This document shows positions 44,632 through 54,800 of a DNA stretch of 64,000 nucleotides, in pieces (the first letter of the stretch is position 1; the number at the start of each line of letters is the position of its first letter). The position numbers and the translations under genes were made by a program. The notes under the pieces were generated by a model. It did not search any database. It saw only the letters and a list, made by a program, of their open reading frames with translations, and was not told the origin of the DNA. Origin of the DNA: Shimia isoporae (lineage in GTDB: Bacteria; Pseudomonadota; Alphaproteobacteria; Rhodobacterales; Rhodobacteraceae). Location: NCBI RefSeq assembly GCF_004346865.1, contig NZ_SMGR01000002.1, forward strand, positions 532,995 through 596,994. The letters run 5' to 3'.

Positions 44632-46170
44632 ATGAACAGCCACATACGCCTGATCCTCGGCGACCAACTCACCCACAGCTTATCCAGCCTGCGCGACGCA
44701 GTTCCGGCGTCCGACATCATTCTCATGGCTGAAGTCCGGACCGAGGCAACATACGTGAAGCATCACAAGAAAAAGATCGCGCTGATCTTTTCCGCGATGC
44801 GTCATTTCGCAGAGGAGTTGCGCGCGCGCGGCTTCACTGTGCGCTACACCCGATATGACGACCCCGAGAACGCCGGCAGCCTGCTGTCCGAACTTCGGCG
44901 AATGATCACTCCGGACACAAAGACGGTGACAGTTACCGAAGCCGCCGAATTTCGCTTGCTTGCCGAGATGCACAATTGGCAAGACACGCTTGGTATCCCC
45001 GTTCGCATTCTTTCCGACGACCGCTTCCTGGCCACACCTCAGGAATTTGCCACTTGGGCCAATGGGCGCAAACAACTCCGAATGGAGTTTTTTTACCGCG
45101 AAATGCGCCGCAAGCTCGGCATTCTCATGGAAGGCAACGACCCCGTCGGCGGACAGTGGAACTTCGACGCCGAAAACAGAAAACCGCCCAAGAGTGGCTT
45201 ACTTATCCCCGCACCATTTGAAACAGCGCCCGACGCGCTGACCCGCGATGTTCTGGAACTTGTCGAGTCCAGCTTCCCGGATCATTTCGGTGACCTTCTG
45301 CCTTTTCATTTCGCCACCACCCGCACCGATGCACTTGCTGTTTTGGATCATTTCATCACCCTTCGCCTTCCGCACTTCGGCACTTATCAGGATGCCATGA
45401 TCGCCGATGATCCGTGGATGTTTCACAGTCACATCAGTTTCTACCTCAACATCGGCCTGCTCACTCCTCTGGAGTGCATCCGCGCAGCAGAACGCGCATA
45501 TTCTGACAACGAAGCCCCATTGAACGCGGTCGAAGGCTTCATCCGCCAGATTCTGGGATGGCGGGAGTTTGTACGTGGCCTCTATTGGTTCCGAATGCCC
45601 GACTACGCCAATGACAACGCCCTCGGTGCCACACGTGCGCTGCCACCGATGTTCTGGACCGGACAAACACAGATGAACTGCCTGTCCCAGAGCTTTGGCC
45701 AGACCATCGAATGGGCCTATGCGCACCACATCCAGCGCCTGATGGTCATCGGAAACTTCGCCCTTCTCGCGGGTCTGTCTCCGGACGAGGTCAACGAATG
45801 GTTCCTCATCGTCTATGCCGATGCTTTCGAATGGGTCGAATTGCCAAACGTCACCGGCATGATCCTTTTTGCCGATGGCGGTGTTCTGGCGTCAAAGCCC
45901 TATGCCGCCAGCGGAGCCTATATCAATCGCATGTCCAACTACTGCTCTGGCTGCCGTTACAAGGTGTCGGTCAAAAACGGTCCGGAGGCCTGCCCTTTCA
46001 ACTACCTCTATTGGAACTTTCTCGACCAGCACCAATCAAACCTCGGAAAAAATCCCCGCCTCGGGATGCCCTACCGAAACCTTGCCCGCATGTCCGACGA
46101 AAAACTTGACGCTGTTCGCATCGATTCAGCCCGCTTTCTGAAACAACTGGACGCAGGCGATCTCGTCTAG
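44632..46170 (+). CDS. cryB: Iron-sulfur photolyase/cryptochrome (CryB/PhrB, FeS-BCP type)
   Basis: This 512-residue protein of the prokaryotic (6-4) photolyase group repairs UV lesions with light, using FAD. Four cysteines at residues 350, 438, 441 and 454 (MNCLSQ; NYCSGCRY; EACPFNY) are at exactly the numbers of the [4Fe-4S] ligands of Agrobacterium PhrB. The N-terminal LILGDQLTHSL is the antenna-domain start; such proteins bind a lumazine antenna. In Rhodobacter sphaeroides the homologue CryB also affects photosynthesis gene expression. Its TAG shares a CTAG with the stop of the opposite gene. Confidence 0.93.
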   Translation: MNSHIRLILGDQLTHSLSSLRDAVPASDIILMAEVRTEATYVKHHKKKIALIFSAMRHFAEELRARGFTVRYTRYDDPENAGSLLSELRRMITPDTKTVTVTEAAEFRLLAEMHNWQDTLGIPVRILSDDRFLATPQEFATWANGRKQLRMEFFYREMRRKLGILMEGNDPVGGQWNFDAENRKPPKSGLLIPAPFETAPDALTRDVLELVESSFPDHFGDLLPFHFATTRTDALAVLDHFITLRLPHFGTYQDAMIADDPWMFHSHISFYLNIGLLTPLECIRAAERAYSDNEAPLNAVEGFIRQILGWREFVRGLYWFRMPDYANDNALGATRALPPMFWTGQTQMNCLSQSFGQTIEWAYAHHIQRLMVIGNFALLAGLSPDEVNEWFLIVYADAFEWVELPNVTGMILFADGGVLASKPYAASGAYINRMSNYCSGCRYKVSVKNGPEACPFNYLYWNFLDQHQSNLGKNPRLGMPYRNLARMSDEKLDAVRIDSARFLKQLDAGDLV

Positions 46171-48173
46171 CCCTCCGCGACGCGCGGACGTCCCGAAGCT
46201 TCAACCGTAATCGTTGCTTCAATGAAAACTTCGCGCGCTTCAGCCTTGGCGCGTTTTATGTCCCTTTCTGTGCGCACACGAATACCCTGCGCTCCAGCAG
46301 CTTCGGCATCAACTCTCGCGACTGCCTCCAGGTGCGTTTCCAGCCTTATTAGAGCCTGTTTTTCGTCAAGAAAGTCTTCCGGACCATCATCAAGGTGCAC
46401 GCGAAACTTCCCCTCGCTGGGGGAGGTCACGGTCCCTGATCGCCGGATTGTCACTCGCCCGACAACTGCTCCAATCGCGTTCGCCACACCGCCGTGCTCG
46501 GGCAATTTCATCACGCATCCCATGCGCTCAGCCACGGCCGGATAGTAACTCGCGGCTGATGCCCCAAGCCCGATGACCGCGCTGGCAAGCCCGGTCTCAA
46601 GCCGGATCAATCCGCGATGCCCTCCATTTAGTCCCCGTAACATCAGAATGTGCCGCGCGAGCTGATCTGGCGGTAGGTCAAAACCCATGTCTTCTTCTGC
46701 AAAAGCAGTCTCTAACAAAGCCAAACCGGTCTGATGCGTAAGCTGATCAATGATCATTTGCGCCAGACCAGCCGCCTCTGTCGCAAGCATTACACCGGCT
46801 CCGGTCCGGCGACGCCCAAACAAGCGCAACGCCTTTTCGGCGGCTCCCCGATCCCAAACCGAAACGCGGTCCAAGACATGCGACGCATCTGAGGGAGTCA
46901 CGCCGGAAACCTGCACAAGCCCGCGTTCCACCAGCCGGCGCAAAGCCTTGATTTCGATCCGGCTGCGCAACACATCACCGAGCGGCATCACACCCTCGAT
47001 ACGCTGGAAAACACCGGTTTCGCGATCCGACAGACCGACAGGCGCAGCGCCTTGCACCAAACGCACAAAACGACCGTCATGTTCTCCGGGGACTGCTCGC
47101 AAAAGCTGCGCATCCAGAGCCGCGTGAACCCCTTCGGGATCGTCAAGCGCCACCAGCGACACGGGCACCAGGCGTTTGGGTCCGAGTGTCACGCCACCCT
47201 GCAACCCCTCGGCGACGAAATGCACCTCGCTGTCCCCGCCAAGGCCAAAAGTTCTCATTGCAACGGCTTCGACCATCGTGCGAAACGGCCCGACCTGCGC
47301 GCCATCCGGATCAATTGCCGGACGCCCGCTGCGCAAAACTGCGACATCGGTTGTGGTGCCACCGATGTCGCTGACAAGCGCATCATCCGCCTTTGTCAGC
47401 CACCGCGCACCGACAATCGACGCCGCAGGTCCACTCAGAATGGTTTCGATCGGACGCTCCCGCGCAAACTGCGCTGAAATCAAAGCCCCGTCGCCGCGCA
47501 CCACCATAAGAGGTGCGGTCACGCCCAACTCTCCGAGGCGCGTTTCCGCCCGTGATATCAGCCGGTCGATCATCCCGATCAAACGCGCATTGAGCACAGC
47601 AGTCAGCGCCCGCTTTGGCCCGTTCAGTTTCGCCGACAAATGATGTGAGGCACTCACCGGACGTCCTGTAAGTTCGGTCACCAAAGCCGTCGCCCGTTGT
47701 TCATGCGCCGGATTGCGCGTCGCAAACTGCGCTGCCACTGCAAAGCCGCTCACTTCGGCTCCATGGTCTGCCAACCAGTCGCTCAAACGGACCTCATCCA
47801 GCGGGGCCTTCTCACCGCCCGCATGATCATGGCCTCCTTCAAGCACCACCACCGGATCGCCCGCGAGTGCTTCGGCCAAGCCGTGCTTTTCAAGGTCTGC
47901 CTCACGGAATCCGATCAGGATCAATCCAACCCGCTCGCCCTGCCCCTCTACAAGCGCGTTTGTCGCCAGCGTCGTGGACAAGGACGCAAGCGTGACCTCG
48001 GCGGGATCAACATCAGCCTGCGTCAAAACCGCGGACACTGCCGCGCCTATGCCCTCGGCCAGATCGTGGCGCGTCGTCAGCGCCTTTGCGCTGGCAATCA
48101 CGTCCTCCTCATCCCGGATCAGCACCGCGTCTGTATACGTTCCGCCAGTATCAACGCCCAAAGACAGGCTCAT
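46167..48173 (-). CDS. Hydantoinase/oxoprolinase-family protein (HyuA type)
   Basis: The 668-residue product begins MSLSLGVDTGGTYTDAVLI, the ASKHA nucleotide-binding motif of HyuA-type subunits. LSTTLATNALVEGQG and the second phosphate motif VSDIGGTTTDVAVL follow, then FGLGGDSEVHF and a glycine-rich GGVANAIGAVVG near the end. The family performs ATP-dependent opening of hydantoin or oxoproline rings. A HyuB partner gene is usually adjacent but is not seen here, so it may be an orphan or act differently. The start has an AGGCGACATG context. Confidence 0.87.
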   Translation of the reverse strand: MSLSLGVDTGGTYTDAVLIRDEEDVIASAKALTTRHDLAEGIGAAVSAVLTQADVDPAEVTLASLSTTLATNALVEGQGERVGLILIGFREADLEKHGLAEALAGDPVVVLEGGHDHAGGEKAPLDEVRLSDWLADHGAEVSGFAVAAQFATRNPAHEQRATALVTELTGRPVSASHHLSAKLNGPKRALTAVLNARLIGMIDRLISRAETRLGELGVTAPLMVVRGDGALISAQFARERPIETILSGPAASIVGARWLTKADDALVSDIGGTTTDVAVLRSGRPAIDPDGAQVGPFRTMVEAVAMRTFGLGGDSEVHFVAEGLQGGVTLGPKRLVPVSLVALDDPEGVHAALDAQLLRAVPGEHDGRFVRLVQGAAPVGLSDRETGVFQRIEGVMPLGDVLRSRIEIKALRRLVERGLVQVSGVTPSDASHVLDRVSVWDRGAAEKALRLFGRRRTGAGVMLATEAAGLAQMIIDQLTHQTGLALLETAFAEEDMGFDLPPDQLARHILMLRGLNGGHRGLIRLETGLASAVIGLGASAASYYPAVAERMGCVMKLPEHGGVANAIGAVVGRVTIRRSGTVTSPSEGKFRVHLDDGPEDFLDEKQALIRLETHLEAVARVDAEAAGAQGIRVRTERDIKRAKAEAREVFIEATITVEASGRPRVAEG

Positions 48174-48225
48174 GTCGCCTCAACCCTTCCTATTCGCCTA
48201 AATCCGGATAGCGCTGCAAAAATCT

Positions 48226-49284
48226 CTATGCCAGCCCGTTTGCGACGTCTTCGAGGCGCGAAACCGCCCACTGCGCCGCGTCCCGAACAACGTCGTCTGG
48301 ATCATCACAAAGCGCCAAAGCAGTCTCTAACAAGGCCTGATCACCTGAGTTTCCGATCGCATACAGCACATTTCGAACAAACCGGTTCCGTCCGATGCGT
48401 TTGATCGGCGAGCCGGAGAAATGAAGGCGAAATCCGGCATCATCTAGAGTTGCGAGTTCGGCCAAACGCGGCGCTTTCAACTCGTCACGCGCATGGTACT
48501 TAACCTCGCGCGCCTCTTGCGCAAACTTGTTCCAGGGACACACTCCAAGACAGTCATCACAACCATAGATTCTGTTGCCCATCAATTTGCGCAGGTCTTC
48601 TTCCACCGGACCGTGATGTTCTATTGTGAGATAAGAAATACAGCGACGCGCGTCGATCTGATGAGGGGCTGGAAATGCATTTGTTGGACAGGCATCCAGA
48701 CAAGCCCGACAAGAACCGCAATGATCGATTTCGGCCGGATCAGTCTCTAATTCCACCGTTGTGAACACGGATCCAATGAAAAACCACGACCCAAGATCAC
48801 GGCTTACGAGATTGGTGTGTTTGCCTTGCCATCCGAGGCCTGCTGCCTGCCCCAAGGGCTTTTCAGGCACCGGTGCGGTATCAACAAAGACCTTCACTTG
48901 AGTGTCGTCCCCGGTCTGGGCAATCAGCCAACGCGCCAATCGCTTTAGCCGCTTCTTGACTGTGTCGTGATAGTCCTTGTTTTGCGCATATACGGAAATC
49001 GCTCCCCGGTCTGGCTTCCGGTGCACAGCCAGCGGATCATGTTCCGGCGTATAACTTTCGCCCAACACGATTACGGACCGCGCTTCGGGCCAAAGAACAG
49101 CAGGATCGGAACGCCAGTGGGTACGTTCCGCCAGCCATCCCATAGTGCCGTGATAATCCTTGTCCAGAAAGCCAGCCAGTCCGGCAGCGACCTGAGGCAC
49201 CGCATCCGGCCTGCAGATCCGGGCCATGTCAAATCCGATGGCCTTCGCCTCGGCCACAAGACGTGTCTTGAGGTCGTCTGTCAC
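48226..49284 (-). CDS. queG: Epoxyqueuosine reductase
   Basis: This 352-residue cobalamin-dependent enzyme reduces epoxyqueuosine to queuosine in tRNA anticodons. The catalytic aspartate is D135 in [13 protein letters not shown]. Two [4Fe-4S] clusters are formed by [16 protein letters not shown] with C-I-S-Y-L, and [13 protein letters not shown]. The C terminus has the HEAT-like repeat seen in the family ([13 protein letters not shown]). It lies 27 bases after a GST gene on the same strand, a common alphaproteobacterial pairing. Confidence 0.94.
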   Translation of the reverse strand: MTDDLKTRLVAEAKAIGFDMARICRPDAVPQVAAGLAGFLDKDYHGTMGWLAERTHWRSDPAVLWPEARSVIVLGESYTPEHDPLAVHRKPDRGAISVYAQNKDYHDTVKKRLKRLARWLIAQTGDDTQVKVFVDTAPVPEKPLGQAAGLGWQGKHTNLVSRDLGSWFFIGSVFTTVELETDPAEIDHCGSCRACLDACPTNAFPAPHQIDARRCISYLTIEHHGPVEEDLRKLMGNRIYGCDDCLGVCPWNKFAQEAREVKYHARDELKAPRLAELATLDDAGFRLHFSGSPIKRIGRNRFVRNVLYAIGNSGDQALLETALALCDDPDDVVRDAAQWAVSRLEDVANGLA

Positions 49285-49311
49285 GACGACACCCTCACGC
49301 TTGTCACGCGA

Positions 49312-49977
49312 TCAAAAGTCCAGGTCTGCATAATGCGCGGGCGGCGGGAATCCCGGCACCTGATCCGCCAGAATGGCGCGGAAGGCGGGCCGCGATTTGA
49401 TCGTCGCATACCAGTCTTTGACCACTTCTGACCGGTTCCAGTCCACGTCGGAAATGTAGTCCAGCGCCGACAGATGAGCAGCGGCGGCGAAATCAGCCAT
49501 AGTCATGACATCGCCACCCAACCAACGCCGGTGGTCCAGAAGCCACGCCATATAATCAAGGTGGTATTTGATCGCCTTGGCCCCTGCCTTAACATTTGTA
49601 CTGTCGGGATATCCGGTGCCCATCAGCTTCTTGTTGACCCGCTCATACAAAAGCTTGGACGTCACTTCGTGATGGAACTTGTCATCAAACCACGCCACCA
49701 ACCGTCGTACTTCGTATCGGCCATCCGCGTCCCGTGGCATAAGCGCAGGTTCGGGGTACTTCTCGTCCAGATATTCACAAATGGCGTTGCTATCTGCCAT
49801 CATCTTGCCGTCCATTTTCAGGATCGGCACTTTGGCAGCAGGATTGCGGCGTAAAAAATCGGGATCCTGCTCCCAATACCGCTCCTCGACCAACTCCACC
49901 TCCAACCGTTTCTCCGCCATGCAAAGACGCACTTTTCGGCAGAATGGGGACAACGGTACATGGAACAGTCGATTCAT
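49312..49977 (-). CDS. Glutathione S-transferase family protein
   Basis: The 221-residue product has an N-terminal thioredoxin-like domain (LFHVPLSPFCRKVRLCMAEK, with the S-P-F-C region where the catalytic Ser or Cys lies; AKVPILKMDG with the cis-proline; DSNAICEYLDEKYP for the glutathione Glu-Ser site). It has an all-helical C-terminal domain with TMADFAAAAHLSALDYI. The exact reaction is unknown. It precedes queG on the minus strand by 27 bases. Confidence 0.9.
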   Translation of the reverse strand: MNRLFHVPLSPFCRKVRLCMAEKRLEVELVEERYWEQDPDFLRRNPAAKVPILKMDGKMMADSNAICEYLDEKYPEPALMPRDADGRYEVRRLVAWFDDKFHHEVTSKLLYERVNKKLMGTGYPDSTNVKAGAKAIKYHLDYMAWLLDHRRWLGGDVMTMADFAAAAHLSALDYISDVDWNRSEVVKDWYATIKSRPAFRAILADQVPGFPPPAHYADLDF

Positions 49978-50033
49978 CGCAACTTCACTTGATTTGGGTG
50001 TTTTGCCTTCAATGCCCCGACCTTACGGGGTTT

Positions 50034-50750
50034 TCAATCCGCAAAACAAGCATCGCGCGGCTCTCCGCGTATGGTTTCAGCACCATCCATGATCGCTGCG
50101 GACCGCCGCCGCAACCTCGCGGTCGGCTGGCTGGCCGAGCGGGCCTTGGGATTTGGCAGCACAGCCGCAAGGCGCGCCGCCTGCACAGCAGTTAAATCTT
50201 CCGGACCAACGCCGAAGTAGTGCCGCGCCGCGGCCTCAATACCAAAGACGCCTTCGTCAAACTCGGCCACGTTGAGATAGACCTCGAGAATGCGCCGCTT
50301 GGACCAGGCAATCTCCACCAAGGGTGTGAGCAAGGCCTCAATGGCCTTGCGTATATAACTCCGCCCTTGCCACAGATAGACGTTCTTCACCGTTTGTTGG
50401 GTCAGGGTCGATGCGCCTCGTGCACCACCCTCTTCGATTGCCTCGCGGATCGCTGCAACGTCGAAACCCCAGTGCAGACAGAAATTCGCATCTTCCGCCG
50501 CCACAACCGACCGCGCCATCACGGGTGCAATTTGCTCAATCGGCATCCACTGATGATCTATTTTCCCGAGTCGGCGCTTTTCCTCGAACATCGTCCATGT
50601 CATCGGCGGATTGACCACGGCGAAGAAAACAACAGCAAACAGCACAAACGATACAGTCCAGATCGCCACCCGTCGCACCCAGTACCGGACCTTGAGCCAA
50701 CGTTTGCGCAGCCAGCCCGGCTCCTGTTTCTTCTTCTTTTTCTTTGCCAT
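50034..50750 (-). CDS. mtgA: Monofunctional biosynthetic peptidoglycan transglycosylase
   Basis: The 238-residue product is anchored by one N-terminal membrane segment (VAIWTVSFVLFAVVFFAVV) after a lysine-rich start. The GT51 domain has EDANFCLHWGFDVAAIREAI (catalytic Glu in V-A-A-E-D-A-N-F), then ARGASTLTQQTVKNVYLWQGRS and KRRILEVYLNVAEFDEGVFGIEAAARHYFG. It polymerises glycan strands from lipid II outside the cytoplasmic membrane. A UppP gene for the lipid carrier is in the same window at 59.7 kb. Confidence 0.94.
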   Translation of the reverse strand: MAKKKKKKQEPGWLRKRWLKVRYWVRRVAIWTVSFVLFAVVFFAVVNPPMTWTMFEEKRRLGKIDHQWMPIEQIAPVMARSVVAAEDANFCLHWGFDVAAIREAIEEGGARGASTLTQQTVKNVYLWQGRSYIRKAIEALLTPLVEIAWSKRRILEVYLNVAEFDEGVFGIEAAARHYFGVGPEDLTAVQAARLAAVLPNPKARSASQPTARLRRRSAAIMDGAETIRGEPRDACFAD

Positions 50751-50815
50751 TGGCGCCCGCGCTCACTCTCCCCAAACGGAGTAAAGCTTCGCACCCCTCC
50801 TCGCAAGTCTCGCGC

Positions 50816-51181
50816 TTATCGCGAGCAGGCCCAGACACGCACCCGACATCCGCCACCGTGATCTTCGCAATAGCCGATTGACGTTTCCTCGGCAGCGTCA
50901 CGCGTGTTGGCCCAGCCAAACCCCCAGTTGCCCTCGCTGCCTTCCGACAACGCACCGCAGGTGTTGTAAAACGTCTGGACGACATCGCAATTCCCGCCGC
51001 ACTCGGATTGCACCACGTTTCTGGCTTCCCGCTCTGAATACTGGCTGTGAGAATATCCCCAGGCTCCGTTCGGTCCGATCCCGACCGCGCCCCAACAATA
51101 GTCCAATCCACACTCGCCTGCGGCAGATGCACCCGCCGCCAGAACGCCTCCGATCAGTGTCATCGCTTTGATCCAACGCAT
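50816..51181 (-). CDS. Secreted DUF4189-domain protein
   Basis: The 121-residue product has a signal peptide (MRWIKAMTLIGGVLAAGASAAG) and a small cysteine-rich mature part of the DUF4189 type: CWGAVGIGPNGAWGYSHSQYS, then SEREARNVVQSECGGNCDVVQTF and a second Cys-containing half ending CRVRVWACSR. Eight cysteines suggest disulfides in the periplasm. Function unknown. The ATG at 51181 follows GGAGGATGG. Confidence 0.82.
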   Translation of the reverse strand: MRWIKAMTLIGGVLAAGASAAGECGLDYCWGAVGIGPNGAWGYSHSQYSEREARNVVQSECGGNCDVVQTFYNTCGALSEGSEGNWGFGWANTRDAAEETSIGYCEDHGGGCRVRVWACSR

Positions 51182-51336
51182 AAAACCATCCTCCAATCCC
51201 GCTTTTGATTATGAGAGGTCTCGGGGCTTTTCCAAAGAGGAATGTGGGCGAACGCTGCATCCATCCGAGGGTGACAGTGCAAAAAGCAGGCGTTAACCAT
51301 TGGCCAGAACCCATTTAACCGCACACAGGACAACCT

Positions 51337-51753
51337 ATGAAATCGACACTCCTTCTTCGTGGCCTGATCGCCCTGATCGGCTTTGCCATTGCTTTCCTCG
51401 GGCTCGATGTTGTCTTCGGAGGAATCCGAACTCTGGGCTGGATGGGCCCCACTGACTTCGTAGAAGTGGTAAACCCGACTGACTTCGCTGTGCAGGACAA
51501 CCACGTTCGCTTCCTCGGTGGCGTCTTCAGCGGCATCGGTCTGCTGTTTGTGCTGGGCGCGGTGGCGTTTTCGCGGATGCGCACGGCGATCATGGTACTT
51601 TGCGCACTGGTGTTCATCGGTGGCCTGTCACGCTTCACAACACCGGACTTTGGCACCTTGTTCAACATGGCAGTATTGCCGTCCCTGCTCGCAGAACTGA
51701 TCCTGTTTCCGCTTGTTGGTTTCTGGGTCTACAAAGCCGGAAAATCGCAGTAG
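51337..51753 (+). CDS. DUF4345-domain membrane protein
   Basis: This 138-residue protein has four hydrophobic segments: RGLIALIGFAIAFLGLDVVFGG, FSGIGLLFVLGAVAFS, IMVLCALVFIGGLSRF, and LAELILFPLVGFWVY. The conserved NHVRFLGGVFSGIGL fits DUF4345. Function is unknown. It is a single gene with a strong bidirectional terminator after it, shared with gltB. Confidence 0.82.
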   Translation: MKSTLLLRGLIALIGFAIAFLGLDVVFGGIRTLGWMGPTDFVEVVNPTDFAVQDNHVRFLGGVFSGIGLLFVLGAVAFSRMRTAIMVLCALVFIGGLSRFTTPDFGTLFNMAVLPSLLAELILFPLVGFWVYKAGKSQ

Positions 51754-51776
51754 GGCGAACATCGCCCAAAACAGAA

Positions 51777-51810
51777 AGAACCCCCGCCAGCTTGCGCCGG
51801 CGGGGGTTCT
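51777..51810. terminator. Bidirectional terminator between the DUF4345 gene and gltB
   Basis: AGAACCCCCGCC (51777-51788) and GGCGGGGGTTCT (51799-51810) form a perfect 12-bp stem. On the minus strand it is followed by TTCTGTTTT, and on the plus strand by GTATTTCC, so it serves convergent genes. Confidence 0.85.
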
Positions 51811-51827
51811 GTATTTCCTAAACTAAG

Positions 51828-54800
51828 TTATTCCGCCGGAACGGCCGCACTCTCGTCGGTCAGCGGGTGCGGAATATGCACCAGCATCTCCTTCGGACAA
51901 ACCTGAAGGAAGTTGCCTTTCTCCATGTCCCAATGCTGCAGGATATCCGCGGCCTTCCGGCTGCCGGTCTCGGCCACGTGGCGTTCAATCAGACCTTTCA
52001 GCTCGTCTTCCCAGTGCTGAACGGTTACCGGACAGGTCACCAGAGTCTCCATGTTCATGACACTCTCAGCTTTGCCTTCCGGGTCATAGAGATAGGCCAT
52101 ACCACCGGTCATGCCCGCGCCAAAGTTTGCGCCGATGTCACCAAGGATCACGGCAATGCCACCGGTCATGTATTCACAACCACAGGCACCGCAGCCTTCG
52201 ATCACGACTTTCGCACCGGAGTTCCGAACAGCGAAGCGTTCACCCGCGCGGCCTGCGGCGAACAGGTAACCGTCTGTCGCCCCATAAAGCACGGTGTTGC
52301 CGATAATGGTGTTGTCAGCAGCGGTCAGCGGGCTGACCTGCGGCGGTCGCACGACGACAGTACCACCAGACAGGCCTTTGCCGACGTAGTCGTTCGCATC
52401 ACCGGAAACCTCGATCTTCAGTCCCGGCGCGGCAAATGCTCCCAGCGACTGTCCTGCAGAACCGGTCAGTTTGACCGTCAGGTGATCATCCTGAAGCGCA
52501 TTGCGCATACCGAAGTTGCGCACGATATGGCTTGAGGTCCGAGTGCCGACAGTCCGGTGCGTGTTCTGCACCGCGTAAGACAGCTGCATCTTCTCGCCAT
52601 CTTCAAGGAAACGGGCCGCATCACGCACGATTTCAGAGTCCAGCGTATCAGGGACAAAGTTACGGTCCTTGTCGCGGTTGTAGACGATGTCTTGCGCACC
52701 ATCGACCGTGATCAGAAGCGGGTTCAGATCCAGATCATCAAGGTGTGCAGAACCGCGACTTACCTGCGCCAGCAGATCAGCACGGCCGATCACATCATCA
52801 AGCGAGCGGGCGCCGATGGAGGCCAGAATTTCACGCACTTCCTGAGCATAGAACGTGATCAGGTTCACAACCTTGTCCGCGCTGCCCGTGTATTTCTTCC
52901 GCAGATCCTCGTCCTGCGTACAAACACCAACCGGACAGGTGTTGGATTGGCACTGACGCACCATGATACAGCCCATCGCGATCAGCGCCGCAGTACCGAT
53001 ACCGTATTCCTCGGCCCCCATCATTGCGGCCATCACGATGTCACGCCCCGTACGCAGACCACCATCGGTCCGCAGGGTCACCCGCTCACGCAGGTTGTTC
53101 ATCGCCAGAACCTGATGCGCCTCAGTCAGACCCATCTCCCAAGGCAGACCTGCGTATTTGATAGAGGTTGCAGGGCTCGCGCCCGTGCCGCCATTGTGGC
53201 CGGAGATCAGGATGATGTCCGCTTTTGCTTTCGCCACGCCGGCCGCAATCGTGCCAACACCGGAGGAGGCCACCAGCTTTACTGTCACCTTGCAGCGCGG
53301 GTTGATCTGCTTGAGGTCATAGATCAGCTGCGCAAGATCTTCGATTGAATAGATGTCGTGGTGCGGCGGCGGTGAAATCAGGGTCACACCTTTGGTAGAG
53401 TGCCGCAAACGCGCAATCAGGTCGGTAACCTTCATGCCGGGAAGCTGGCCGCCTTCGCCGGGTTTTGCACCTTGGGCCACCTTGATCTCGAGCTCTTCAC
53501 ACTGGTTCAGGTATTCGGCGGTCACCCCAAATCGACCCGACGCCACCTGCTTGATCTTCGCAGACGGGTTGTCGCCGTTCGGCTCCGGGACAAAGTGTGC
53601 CGGATCCTCGCCACCTTCGCCGGAGTCAGATTTTGCGCCAATCCGGTTCATCGCCACGTTCAGCGTTTTGTGCGCTTCGGGGCTAAGTGCGCCCAGCGAC
53701 ATGCCCGGCGTTACAAAACGCTTGCGGATGGCTGTGATGCTTTCAACTTCCTCGATTGGAATAGCTTCACCCAGAGGCTTGATGTCCAGCAGATCGCGCA
53801 AATGGATCGGCGGGTTGGCCTGCATCTTCGCGGAGTACTGCTTCCACAGCTCATAAGACGCGCGGTTACAGGCCGCCTGCATCATGTGCATGTTCTGGGC
53901 GCCCCAAGCGTGGGTCTCGCCAGATTTGCGGGCCTTGTAGAAACCACCGATCGGCAACACGTCCGTGCCCGACAGGAAGCCCTTGGCATGAACTTCCTCG
54001 ACCTTGTGTTGAATACCCGAGACACCGATGCCGGAAATCCGGCTGGTCATGCCCGGGAAGTACTCCGCACACATTGCGCGGCTCAATCCAACAGCCTCGA
54101 AGTTCAGACCCCCCCGATAGGAAGAGATCACCGAGATACCCATCTTTGCCATGATCTTCAGAAGACCTTGGTCAATCGCCTCACGATAACGCGCCATGTT
54201 CTCGGTCAACGTACCGTCCGCAAGACCACGAGTGATACGATCCGCCAACGTGTCTTCAGCCAGATAGGCGTTCACCACGGTCGCACCGGCACCGATAAGC
54301 ACGGCAAAGTAATGAGGGTCGATACATTCCGCTGACCGCACATTCAGCGAACAGAACGTCCGCAAGCCTTTGCGCGTCAAATGGCTGTGCACCGCGCTGG
54401 TTGCCAGGATCATTGGCATCGCCACTTTGTCGGCGTCCTGGGCCTCGTCGCTCAATACGATGTGACCAGCACCGGAACGTACTGCGTCTTCGGCCTCGGC
54501 GCGCACACGTTCCAACGCAGCCTGCAATGCGCCTTCGCTGGAACCCGCATCAAATGTACAGTCAATCCGCACCACGGCATCGTCAAACGCTTCCAGCAGC
54601 TTTTCGAACTGCTTGTTGGCCACAAACGGGCTCTCCAGCATCACGATTTCGGTCTGGCTGCCATCTTCGCCAAGCACATTCTTCAGGTTGCCGAACCGCG
54701 TCTTCAGCGACATCACACGGTATTCGCGAAGGCTGTCGATCGGCGGGTTTGTCACCTGCGAGAAGTTCTGACGGAAGAAATGGCTCAGCGGACGGTACAT

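Noticed and set aside
50015..50030. CCCCG/CGGGG hairpin followed by TTTTC between GST and mtgA
   Set aside because: The T-run is on the plus strand where no gene ends; the minus-strand reading lacks a T-tract.
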